A stretch of 64,000 nucleotides of DNA from Elymus sibiricus. Its lineage: Eukaryota; Streptophyta; Magnoliopsida; Poales; Poaceae. The notes beneath the pieces were generated by a model. It searched no databases and had not been told where the DNA came from. It worked only from the letters and a program-made list of their open reading frames with translations. This document shows, piece after piece, positions 31,401-40,865 of the stretch. The position numbers and the translations under genes are program-made. The stretch is from assembly GCA_039707655.1 (NCBI GenBank), contig CM077676.1, positions 427,033,379 to 427,097,378 on the forward strand. Reading direction: 5' to 3'. Numbering within the stretch: position 1 is the stretch's first letter; every line of letters begins with the position of its first letter.

Positions 31401-34400
31401 TCGGCCAACTGTTGGCAAATCATCGTCGGCTAGCCCATCGACTGCGACGGCGTCAGCCAGTGACACGCCGTCGGCACCCCCTTGGCTCCAGCGGCAGCAT
31501 GCGCATCCTGACTAGTAGTACGCTACCATCGCCGCGCTAGCATTCGTCGCACTGTCGCTTCACACGTCAATGGTGACTGAAGCCATATGCGTCTCTCAGA
31601 TTCAGATGTACATGCACCGCTCGAGCAATGGCAACGTGGGAACAAGCCGGCAAATGCGCGAGCGTCTCCAAAACCTGGCCTTGGCATGTTGCCACATGTG
31701 TCGTCCAGAGCCCCAGCCACCATTTTCACTGAGTTTTCGGACAATAGTTCATTTTTGTTTTCTTTGCATTCAAGAGAAGGAGAGAATTGTTTTTTTATTT
31801 GTTTGGTTTTTTATTTGCTTGGTAGTATTATGTTCTTGCTATCAGCCTTCGAGCCCGGCCCATCGTCGGGCCTACGGGGCCCCACCGCGACAAGGTTCGT
31901 CTAGTCAATTTTACTGGACTAGAAAAGCTTGGTTACAGATAAGATCTTGTTTTTTTTAGGATGATAGGGGATATTTTTTAGGTGCCCCCAATCTGACTGA
32001 ACTGTTCCGCAGACCAGCATTTTGGTTTTAGCTAGAAGGCCGCACGATCACCCCCCGAAACGTCGAAGGTTCCGAATTAAGTTGCAGGTCACAATCCAGT
32101 TATGTGCTACATGTACATGGGCTTCCAGCAGTGCAACCCAGCCTGTGTACTTACATAAGTTCGAGTCAAGTTTGTTTACTGGACTACAAAAGTTTGGCAT
32201 GAAAACAGATCTTTTTTTAGGAAGAAAGGAAATATTTCTGAAGCGCGACCAAGGTTTTAGTTACCAAATACCCAAAAATTACCGAGGGGGGCCGAAAAAC
32301 GTGGTTACCATGGTTACCACGAAATGCCGACAAAATACCGTTCGAAATTTTTAAATGAAATTCGAATTCAAATATTTGGAGCAGGTCAAGTTGATAAGGC
32401 ACTATATTTTCACTAAAGCAAGCTTGTGGCCGAGTGGTTTTTACTTGTAGCCTAAGGTCCTCGTTCCCTTCCTCGTCTCGAGTTCGAATCCCCGACGTCC
32501 AACTTTCTTTTTAATTCCGGTTATATCAACAGAATTAGCAAAAAAAGATGGCAGAGACAGGATTTGAACCCATGACGTTGTTGGAATAGGCAAGCCCCAC
32601 TAAACCACCAGGCTACCCATTAGTATGTGCTCTTTTATCAGTTTCCCTTGCATTTGACTATACACCGGTCGTTTAAATTCAAAAATTTCAGAAAATCCGA
32701 ATTTTTTTTGCTCGAAACGTCCATTTACCGAGGGGGGTCGAAAAGCTCGGTAACCGCGCGGTAAGTCGAAATTTCGAGCGGTAACCAAAACACTGAGCGC
32801 GACCACTCTGATTGAACTGTTCCGCGGTCCAGCATTTTGGTTTTTGTTAGAAGGGTGTACAATCGCCCCCCCAAAACGTCAAAACTTCCGAATTAAGTTT
32901 TAGGTGAGCATCCAGTTATGTGCTACATATACATGGGGTTCCAGCAGTGCAACCCAGCCTGAGTAGTAGTACACAGAATCAAGCTTGGCATCATCTTCTA
33001 GATGGCCCATACATACTTTGTATAGCTTGCATTCATTGATGCAAGGTGCTGGCCATGTGAAAGCATTTTCCCAAGTACGTACTCCATGAAGAATCCACAA
33101 CAAACTCCCACGCACGACTAGTTATCTTTGCTTGAAAGTCTACGCTTATCTTTTTGTGGTAAATGGCCAAGCTTAGGTCTATCATTAGCATAAAAAAACA
33201 AAGCCTGCCTTTCTGCTCGTTTTTAATAGTTACAAGTAGTACTACTAAGAGCATCTTCAACAGGCGCACAACCGCTAAATTTTTTTTTCAACGCCGAAAT
33301 AGCGTTTTTTAGCGCGCAGGAGGGTGTTTGCTTTACCAGGCGCTGCAAAATCCAGCGCGCGCGAGCAGCCGGTGCTTGGAAAAAATGGAAGCAACACATA
33401 CGGAAAAATATGAAACAACACATAGTTCAAATTCATAGCATAAAAAAAATATGAAACAACACATAGTTCAAATTCAAGCCCCACACCACAAGCTAGTCCA
33501 TACGATGCAAATAAACTAGAAAAACGATGCTACGATGCAAATATAACTAGATAAACGCGTCGACGAAACTACTCGTCCTCCTCGGTGGTGTAGTCCGACG
33601 ACGTAAATGCGTCGACCCACCGAGGATCTTCCTCGTCCCAGGTCGACGCAGGTCCCAGCTCGCACTGGGCTTCCGCCAGTGCCTTCCGCTCACGCTTGTC
33701 CGCCCGACGCGCGGCTCGCTCCGCCCTCTTCTGCGCCCAGAACTCGTTCTCGGCGCCGACATCCTGCGGGAAGTGCTCGCGCCACACCGCCATGGCGTGC
33801 TCATCCGCCTCGGCGATGAGGAGGCGGCGCTCCCGCCTCCGCTAGACGCGGCGATCCTCCTCGGTGACTAGTCGCGGGGGAGGCGCGAGTTCCTGCGCCT
33901 GCTCGCGCATCCGCACGTCAGGGAAGTTCATCTGCGCCCGTGGCCTCCCGAGGCGCCACGCCGCCGCCTCGTACGCGCGGGCGGCCTCGTGGGCGGTCTC
34001 GAACGTTCCGAGCCCAAGACGTATATCGTCGCCGGAGCGGATCTCCGCATAATACATGCCGGAGGGGTGAAGGCGGACGCCGCGGAAGCCCGAGCTGCTC
34101 CGGGGGCGCGGCGGCATGGCGGGGCGCTGGAAGAGATGGGGGGAGAAGGCGCAGCGGCGGCGGGGGAGAAGGGGCGGCGGCGGCGGGGCACCGGAAGCGG
34201 CGAGGAAGAATGTGCGGGGGAGGGAAAGGGTGGCGGTTGGCGGGCGCCCGCGTGCGGCTTTTAACCAGCGCGCTGGACGCCGCGCGCGATGCCGCTTTTT
34301 CCCGCGCGCGAACCGATTTTTTCCCCGCGCCGAACTTTCGCGCGCCTGCTGGAGCGCGCCAAACGGCCTCTCGCGCGCCAAATAGCTGGTTTTTCCAGCG

Positions 34401-36076
34401 CGCGGCTTATCTAGCGCGTCTGTTGGAGATGCTCTAAGTTGTTTGACCAAGCACATGTGGTGCGGTGGAGATGTTTAGCTCCTTCCGACTTGGCGTATGG
34501 ATACCTTGTACCATGAGTGATTGGATACATTGTGGCAACAGGCTGTCCTGTGGGCTGTAGCCACCCATGATTGCATACAACTACACATGATGGCAACTGG
34601 ATGGGAATGTTGATGATTCCTAATTTTGTCCATTTCCTATGTATGCCCCTTCATGTTCTGAAACTAGTAAGGGCAGAAGAAGCATTTCCTCACTTTACTA
34701 ATATATGAGAGTTTGCAAACTCCAACCAAATAAAACTATTTTTTGCTTCATGCTCCCTTCCATATTGATGTAACCCTTCTATTTGAGTGTTGATTCTTCC
34801 TTCTATTTGAAAAATATCTGAATACATCTAGAATTTGGATATGATCAGTATGTCGCTTTCGCAGACAGCTGGATGCGTGTTCAGCGACTTCGACTTGAAG
34901 AATTATTGAATGTTTTTTTTTTTCACAACAATATATGTACTCCCAAAAATTACATGCACTGCGTACTCTAGATCGCAACTTAAATGGATCAGAACTATTA
35001 CCAGGTACTAGCATGTCTACCAAGTTTCAGACCTGAAGTTGAGATTCACTCCATTCGGTAGCTTTTTTACTGAAAATTCTTGATATTCAGTTGGACTATT
35101 TCTGTAATTTCTCCAACTAACTGCACCAGCCGCACATGCTTAGCCATTGATATGATTTTTTTTAGGGAGGCAACAAAAAATCTTAATATGCATCATGATG
35201 CTCAAGGATAACAACTCATGTAAATGACCAAGCCTATGATTTGCAGGTTACCTAAATGATCCGGAGGCCACAAAGAACACCATTGACAAGGACGGTTGGT
35301 TGCACACTGGAGACATCGGTTATGTCGATGATGATGACGAGATCTTCATTGTCGACAGGCTGAAGGAGATAATCAAATACAAGGGATTCCAAGTACCTCC
35401 TGCGGAACTCGAAGCCCTTCTCATTACACACGCTGAAATCAAAGATGCTGCTGTTGTATCGTAAGTTGATAAACTGTTCAAAGGGATTTAGGATCCATTT
35501 TGGTTCATGTCAAAAGTAGGTGATTAAATTTAGCTGGTCTTCAATTTTTGCAGGATGCAAGATGAACTTACTGGTGAAGTTCCAGTTGCATTCATTGTGC
35601 GGATTGAAGGCTCTGAGATCAGCGAGAGCGAGATCAAGCAGTTCGTTGCAAAAGAGGTAATAACAAGTCGTCCACTTTCCGTACATTCAAGTATGACGCA
35701 CAAATAGAGAAACAGACAAAGTTGCCACAAACAGTACATTTTTAACAAAATTCTGAAGAGAGCATAATTTACAACATGTGATTTGTGAACTGTGAGGCAT
35801 ACCGGCCATCCAACATGTTATTTTACAAGACTGAAGAGAGCACCAAATGTTTGCATTGGTTCATGTATCTTCACCAATTCGGTGCAGATCTGAGAGAGTT
35901 CAAACCTGACAAATTGTCCAATGTTATTACAGGTTGTTTTCTACAAGAGGATCCACAGAGTCTTCTTCGCGGACTCGGTTCCGAAGAGTCCTGCCGGCAA
36001 GATCCTCAGGAAGGACCTGAGAGCAAAGCTTGCTGCAGGCATCCCAGGCAGTGAAGGCGCACAATCCAAAAGCTGA
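28452..36076 (+). CDS. 4CL: 4-coumarate:CoA ligase, six exons, 558 aa
   Basis: Exons are 28452-29114, 29527-29880, 30503-30701, 35247-35460, 35554-35656 and 35933-36076. All introns are GT-AG and phases agree, giving an unbroken 558-aa protein, normal for the family. The adenylate-forming motif [11 protein letters not shown] is at residues 197-207, GYGMTEAG at 340-347, box II GEICIRG at 394-400, and the catalytic lysine in [11 protein letters not shown] at about 534. The enzyme makes 4-coumaroyl-CoA from 4-coumarate, ATP and CoA in the cytosol, the branch point to lignin and flavonoids. From memory it is closest to rice Os4CL4, with the same QSKS C-terminus. Intron 3 is 4.5 kb and full of small transposons. 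The ATG at 28452 has a good context (GATCCATGGG) and heads the conserved N-terminus. A CASP-like gene lies tail-to-tail downstream. Confidence 0.95.
29115..29526 (+). other. 4CL intron 1 (412 bp)
   Basis: The intron runs from GTCAGC to TTTGTGTGCAG, with a T-rich 3' end. No embedded element was seen. Confidence 0.85.
29881..30502 (+). other. 4CL intron 2 (622 bp)
   Basis: The intron runs from GTTCGTCG to GCGTGCGCAG. It includes a stretch without coding signal, despite GC-rich open frames. No transposon ends were recognised. Confidence 0.8.
31911..32145. repeat. Segmental tandem duplication in 4CL intron 3, copy 1
   Basis: The segment from TTACTGGACTAGAAAAG to AACCCAGCCTG recurs at 32176-32250 plus 32806-32961. 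Both copies contain CCAGCATTTTGGTTTT and ATCCAGTTATGTGCTACAT. Many substitutions separate the copies, so the duplication is old. Confidence 0.85.
32422..32512 (+). other. tRNA-like Pol III unit, plus strand, in the MULE
   Basis: An A box-like TGGCCGAGTGG (32427-32437), a B box-like GAGTTCGAATCC (32480-32491) and a T5 run (32508-32512) are in correct order and spacing, reminiscent of tRNA-Ser/Leu. The acceptor arms do not pair, so it is not a functional tRNA gene. It may be a tRNA-derived relic or SINE head. Confidence 0.5.
32540..32620 (-). other. tRNA-like Pol III unit, minus strand, in the MULE
   Basis: On the minus strand TAGCCTGGTGG (A box-like, near 32617-32607), GGGTTCAAATCC (B box-like, 32571-32560) and a T7 run (32546-32540) occur in order. 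It faces the plus-strand unit, so the two T-runs lie back to back between 32508 and 32546. It lacks convincing acceptor pairing. Confidence 0.5.
33249..34434. mobile_element. PIF/Harbinger-like element carrying an AP2/ERF gene (1186 bp)
   Basis: The termini GAGCATCTTCAACAGGCGC (left) and GCGTCTGTTGGAGATGCTC (right) form an inverted repeat with few mismatches. TAA flanks both sides (33246-33248 and 34435-34437), a TWA target as used by PIF/Harbinger. No transposase is present. Instead a minus-strand AP2/ERF-like gene fills the centre, so it is a gene-carrying non-autonomous element. Confidence 0.75.
33569..34117 (-). pseudogene. AP2/ERF-domain gene inside the Harbinger-like element
   Basis: ATG at 34117-34115 starts [20 protein letters not shown]. 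The AP2 domain then runs through [32 protein letters not shown] to MNFPDV (AP2 signatures: RGVR, AEIR, LGTF.T..EAARAY..AA, NFP). An in-frame TAG at 33844-33842 interrupts it. The same frame continues to ...[11 protein letters not shown] at 33569, a basic and then acidic tail. If intact the protein would be 182 aa and bind DNA. I recall similar AP2-like genes in many copies in wheat, apparently spread by transposons. It lies antisense within 4CL intron 3. Confidence 0.8.
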
Positions 36077-36119
36077 TTCCCACCTTATACACACACACAC
36101 ACCTCTGTCCAAAATGATG

Positions 36120-36160
36120 TAATGTTCTCAATGAAATGGCAATAATATTATTACATATAG
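36120..36160 (+). terminator. Probable 4CL polyadenylation region
   Basis: TGTAATGTTCTCAATGAAATGGCAATAATATTATTACAT follows the stop by 45-85 bp and contains AATAAT-type near-upstream elements typical of plant 3' ends. Confidence 0.5.
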
Positions 36161-36164
36161 AAGT

Positions 36165-37100
36165 GCTGGCGCATGGTTGATTCTTTTAGGTGGCTAAATT
36201 ATATAATTTGTTCGTTTGTTCGTTCCATGATGTGTATCCTGTCATGTATAGATACCGACTCTTTTTGACAACAAAGGCTGATTATACTGTATACTGCTTA
36301 TGATTTATACCACAAGTTGAATTAAAGTCATTTGTTCTACTCCTTTTGACTTTACTTCCGGATCCGGATTTCTCCTGCAGGTTTAAAAAGGTTGTTCTCT
36401 GTCATTCTTGTATAAGTTTCCTTTGGGCTGGATGCTTGTTCTTGCTTTAGTCTTCGGCTTGAGAGCAGCATCTGTAATCTCTGCCTGGAGTAGAGCGCGA
36501 TGGCCGGTTCGACGTCGGAACTGGTGGTTCCTGGGGCATGAGCTAAACCTGATCACTTTGGCTGTTGTGTTGTCAGCTTTCAGAAATGAAAATTGGTTCA
36601 TTTTTACCTGATCAAAATCTGTCCTCTCAGTTTTCACATGGCGCCACAGTGGTGTCCAACTACAAAAGCAGTGTTGGATGATACCTGATCAAAATCAGTT
36701 CAGAAGGAATTTCACTTGAACCGGTTCATTTCTCGTGCGAATGGCGCGTATATAATTCCCAAACATCGACAAGCCAACAATTTTCTGTCTTTAACACTCC
36801 ATTCATATCAGCAGAGAAGAGGGTACACGGTCTATGAGCAATACACAGAGATTTATTCATACAAGATACAACTATACAAGCACACTGATACGTATTTTTT
36901 CTGGGGGAATACGCTACTGCAGTACACACACAGTCATGTCTTCTCACACTACTTTTTTTTTAGGGGTGTCTTCTCACACTAACATAACTAAACAGGAGAG
37001 AAGCCCAAGAAGAAGGAGTCCACTTGGGCGTAGTCGGGCCCAACGATACTAGTTGGCTGCTCTAGCTGGTACTAGGGGTTGGTGGGCCGGGCCGCGCAGC
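36165..37100. other. Convergent intergenic spacer between 4CL and the CASP-like gene
   Basis: No gene is recognised. A short duplication GTCTTCTCACACTA occurs near 36937 and 36968. The CASP-like gene must be polyadenylated here on the minus strand. Confidence 0.6.
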
Positions 37101-39643
37101 CTACTTTGTGGAGGAGGAGCGGTGCGGGTGGGAGAGCGAGGGGTAGAGGCGGAAGAGGTTGCGGGCGGAGACCGCGGAGAGCACGGCGGTGCCGGCGGCG
37201 GCGAGCGCGCCGCAGACGAGGCTCCCGGCGACCTGCTCGCAGAAGCGGGTGAAGATGTTGCAGACCTTGTTCCACTGCAGCGCCTGCGCGCTGTCCAGCG
37301 CGATCAGGCACGCCTGCGCCGCCGCCACCGTCGCCGCGAACGTCACGTACGCGCAGCCCTGCACCGCGCAGACCAGGCACGCACATCGTCAGGCACACAC
37401 AGTTAATCTTACGTGTTTTTCAGATCGTAATGCCATTAGATTAACTCGATGAATGCCTTTTGAGTTTTGACACTGTTAACTCAGCAGTAGCGAGGTGTTT
37501 TTTCCTTCTGAAAGACAGTGGCAAGTAAAGCAGTTAACCCACCGAAATATATCCTGAAATATATCACAGCTAACTCTTAAATTTGTATTTGTACCAAAAA
37601 TGGTCATTGTGACAAGCCATATCTCAAAAACCAAATGAACAAGCGTCTCTTAAATTTGTGAGCTAGCCCACCACCCATATGACTGTGCTGCGGATTGAGT
37701 GGATGCAGTCTGCCTCATTTATAATTTTCGTCCTGCTGTGTATGCCTAGGTTGCTTTCGGGGCTTTTTCACAAAATTTAGTACTGTAATAATTGTGTGTT
37801 TGTGTCTACTCCTGTCGTGAAAAATCAGAAGTGTTCTAGGGCTACAAGCAATTTGAGTGTTGCTGTGCTACGAAGGCACGGTACATATCCTACAAAGTTG
37901 TGAAAAAATTGGGAAACAACTGAGTGAGTCAATAAGAGATTTGTCTACAACCCCATAAAATTTAAAAATCAGAATTCAATTTAAATTGAGAGAAACAAAA
38001 AAAAAAGACAATTCTAGCCATGAATAGTATCAAAAGACAAATAGGGATAAACCAAAATGTTGGACACTATTGATAACTGAAGTTGTATAGCTGGTTGCTC
38101 CATCTTGACACCGACAACATATATGCTATCTACAAGCAGTGTTCTATCTAGAAAGAGACCATAAATAGTTTATCTAAAAACACGCATGGTTCTAGAGTAC
38201 CCTGATTAGCACGGAGTAGTACTTTATATAAAAGAAGATAAAAGCTTGTAAAGTTTGACCAAATTTGTAAATAAAAAAGATTATCGACATGCATGGCACA
38301 TGAAACTTGATTTATCTAAATCAATAAGTACACACACTTGGGTGGACATGCATGTGCAGCACTCGGCACTTGGAACTTGAATGCACCGATCTTTTCCGAT
38401 CGGGCACCAAAAATGATTTGGGATGGCCCTCAATACATTGATGGAAGCATGAATGAAAAACAGCGGTGCAGCTGCAACAACTAACGCAGCAGCGCAGTGC
38501 ACTGTCCTGGTCTGATTTGCTAGTCTGGGAGATTTGCCGTGAGGCGTTGGTAGATGGCAACGGTGACGGCGAGAAAGGAAGATGCTGGTTACCATTTGCA
38601 GTAGAATCATTGTTATCACGACGGGACCGATCAGACGATAGCTCAGTGCTAACTGTTTCCTGTTCATAGCCTCTGAAAACTGTTTCCTATTCCTGTCGTG
38701 GAATTGAAGTGCCGTTGCTCCGGTCGCCGTCAGGCGATCAATGAGCTGCCGAGTTAGTGCCTATCTTGTGTAATTCACCGGTGGTGCTGATCAGAATTCG
38801 TGCATGTTGTGTAGTACTACTTGTGTTGATTATTTAAGCGCGGGACGGCCTCTAGTGCGTGTAGCGGAAATGAGTACAGCGACATGGTTTTCGCTTTCAG
38901 TGGGACATCGATGAAATTCACTCAATTCCAACGATTTCAGCACGCGCTAAAATATTTAACTTTCAGTCCAATATTTCAGTGATTTCATTAGTACACAGGA
39001 ATTCAAATATTTTTCGAGTTTGACAATTTTTTGCTGGATTTCAAGTGAATGTTTAGGCCCCAAACTGAAAGAACTGAATTTCAGTGATTCCGGTTGTGGC
39101 TGAAACATTTCTGAAACCGAAAGTGACAGAGGACTGGCCGATCATGGATACTGTGCAGAAGAAACATTCAGGGGCACCTGTGTGTGCTTACGGTGGCCGG
39201 AGGTGCGGGCAAAGTGATCGGAGTGGTACAGTAAAGTATGTACCTTGTCGAGGAGGAGGAAAGCCCAGGCCAAGGCCCTGCTGTTGCGGCAGGGGTTGTG
39301 GGCGAAGCGGCCGAGGTAGAGGCACCGGAGGAGGTGCAGCAGGTGGTACCCTGCCGCCGCGCCGGCCGCCGCCGTCAGCACCCTGCAGGACACACGTTTC
39401 ACGCTCGATCGGACACACGTACACATGCCATGGTCGTACGTGCTAGCTAGGTAGCTAAGCTCACCAGAGGGCGTGGACGTCCTTGGCGGTGGCCTTCTTC
39501 CTGATGAGCAGCACCGTCTCCGTCTGCGTGTCCAGCCCCATCAGCAGCGCCGACGCCGTCGCCAGCGCCGCGCACGCGCCACGCATCAGCCCCTCCGCCC
39601 TCACCTCCGACGACCTCCTCCTCCCCGCCTGCGCCGCGTCCAT
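37101..39643 (-). CDS. CASPL: CASP-like membrane protein, three exons, 191 aa
   Basis: Exons on the minus strand are 39643-39465, 39382-39244 and 37358-37101. Donors are GTGAGC and GTACAT, acceptors TCCTGCAG and GGTGCAG, and the phases join cleanly (TG|G for Trp 60; phase 0 after LLLDK). The 191-aa protein has four predicted membrane segments: near residues 22-40, 61-80, 107-125 and 147-170. It carries the family pattern [40 protein letters not shown] and [19 protein letters not shown], which I associate with the CASPL2C group. CASP proteins form plasma-membrane scaffolds that direct lignin polymerisation at Casparian strips. Roles of CASP-like members are mostly unknown. It is convergent with 4CL, and intron 2 is 1885 bp. 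Confidence 0.9.
37359..39243 (-). other. CASP-like intron 2 (1885 bp)
   Basis: The intron contains no recognised transposon with clear ends. Around 38900-39125 there are repeated TTTCAGTG motifs in both orientations, perhaps a decayed MITE. Short ORFs here lack family signals. Confidence 0.7.
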
Positions 39644-39746
39644 CGTCGCGCTCGAGCCAAGTCCGATGGATCCGTACGCGCGTGTGCTCGTCTGTAGCTG
39701 GCTAGTGCTGCCTCGTGTCTACTGCGAGCGAGCGGGGTCACGGGAG

Positions 39747-39754
39747 TTTTATAG
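39747..39754 (-). promoter_or_regulatory. TATA box of the CASP-like gene
   Basis: The minus strand reads GCCTATAAAACTCCC, a consensus plant TATA box about 105 bp upstream of the ATG at 39643. Confidence 0.75.
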
Positions 39755-39949
39755 GCGAGAGGGCGAGTGGTGGAGTGGGAAGCGTCTGCTCTAGGGTAGG
39801 GAGTGTGAGGATGGGCGAGAGGCGAGAGTATGTGCGCACGGTACGGCGGCGGGGTGACGTGGTCGATCGTGGCGGCGTGCAAACCTCGGTGCGTGGGTTA
39901 AGGGATCTGACCGTCCAACCGATCGACCTATATTATGTACCGATCGACA

Positions 39950-40017
39950 AACAAAACTAAAGACGAGGTTCTGATGAGTTGATAACAAAACTAAAGACGA
40001 GGTTCTGATGAGTTGAT
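39950..40017. repeat. Perfect 34-bp tandem duplication upstream of the CASP-like promoter
   Basis: The unit AACAAAACTAAAGACGAGGT... is present at 39950-39983 and immediately again at 39984-40017 without a mismatch. It lies about 200-270 bp upstream of the TATA box, so it could change promoter spacing or double a binding site. Confidence 0.95.
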
Positions 40018-40026
40018 GAGTCGTCA

Positions 40027-40865
40027 GGGCATCTCCAACGGGCACCCGCAAATTTCCACCCACATCTGTCCGTGAACAGAGAGGGGACCAGTCTGCGGAC
40101 ACGGATGCGGGAAGCGGCCATCCAACGCTGTCTGCATACATTTCAAGCCGGGTTTCGACTTAGCGGGCGAAATTCATGCAAACCGGCCGATATTCATCAA
40201 AGTTCGGAAAGGAAATAACACAAATCATTCATACATAGCATGCAAATAAGTCTAGTACAACAATGTCTCAATTCGATGTCCAACAAGTTTTTTAACGGTT
40301 CATGTCGTCCCACACATACTGTCCCTTCAGTTTTATCCAACAGTGTATGTACGTAAATGTCCGCCCCTCTATCCTGTGGTACATCACGGCAGCGCGTACG
40401 GGCTACACAATGTGTAGAGCAACATTGAGTGAATGAATGATTCAATCAACAAGTTGAGCAAGAAAAAACAAAACTTACGATCTCCTCCTCTGCCACGTGC
40501 AATGGCCATCTTGCCTCCAGCTGAGCAACTACGTGACAAAACTTGGTGACGATGGTCTGGATGGCGTACCATCGATACGATAACGACCTCATATTGCGAT
40601 CATGGATGATGTGCATGTCGTAGGGCGCAATGTGCTTTAATGCGTGAAACGATTCATGCACTTACTGCCAAAAGGTCCCCCCTCTGCTCCTGCCTACGAA
40701 ATCCGCGGATACGGCCAACCACGCATCGCACAACAATAACTCATCCTCCATGGTCAAGTACCCCGTCATCCTTCTTACTCTGAAAAAACGACATGGCGTC
40801 TGAAAATAAACTCAATGGCATTTCACCGAACACCTGCCGGGCGTGGTGGCCGCCATGGAGGTCGT
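40027..40865 (-). mobile_element. Part of a PIF/Harbinger-like element with Myb-like ORF1 remnant
   Basis: It begins GGGCATCTCCAACGGG, a common Harbinger-type terminal sequence. On the minus strand from about 40755 to 40485 it encodes EDELLLCDAWLAVSADFVG, a stop (TAA), then VHESFHALKHIAPYDMHIIHDRNMRSLSYRWYAIQTIVTKFC and QLEARWP. This matches the Myb/SANT-like protein that accompanies PIF/Harbinger transposases in grasses. The Athila element at 40866 cuts it, so the other end is beyond that insertion. Confidence 0.6.

Larger units (their letters stand above)
32252..32796. mobile_element. MULE-type non-autonomous DNA transposon (545 bp)
   Basis: A 9-bp direct repeat GCGCGACCA flanks it (32243-32251 and 32797-32805), the size typical of Mutator-like elements. 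The ends are inverted: GGTTTTAGTTACC on the left against GGTAACCAAAACAC on the right, followed inward by matching ACCGAGGGGGG(C/T)CGAAAA(A/G) near 32281 and 32727 in an extended, imperfect pattern. There is no transposase. Inside are two tRNA-like sequences facing each other. Confidence 0.75.
32176..32961. repeat. Segmental duplication, copy 2, interrupted by a MULE-like element
   Basis: This is the second copy of the 235-bp segment, about 231 bp long without the insert. The insert splits it at GCGCGACCA, which is single in the reconstructed unit and duplicated around the insert. Confidence 0.85.
30702..35246 (+). other. 4CL intron 3 (4545 bp), transposon-rich
   Basis: The donor GTACGTGC splits a Gly codon that is completed by the exon at 35247 (G|GT TAC). 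The intron holds a two-copy duplication (31911-32145 and 32176-32961), a MULE-like element (32252-32796) and a Harbinger-like element (33249-34434). The remaining parts, 30702-31900 and 34440-35246, show nothing recognisable. Confidence 0.85.

Noticed and set aside
32422..32500. Functional tRNA gene
   Set aside because: Acceptor stems do not pair and the anticodon arm is not convincing; kept only as tRNA-like Pol III boxes.
34116..34437. Plus-strand Arg/Gly-rich ORFs opposite the AP2-like gene
   Set aside because: They are the complement of GC-rich coding and terminal repeat sequence; the AP2 domain is on the minus strand.
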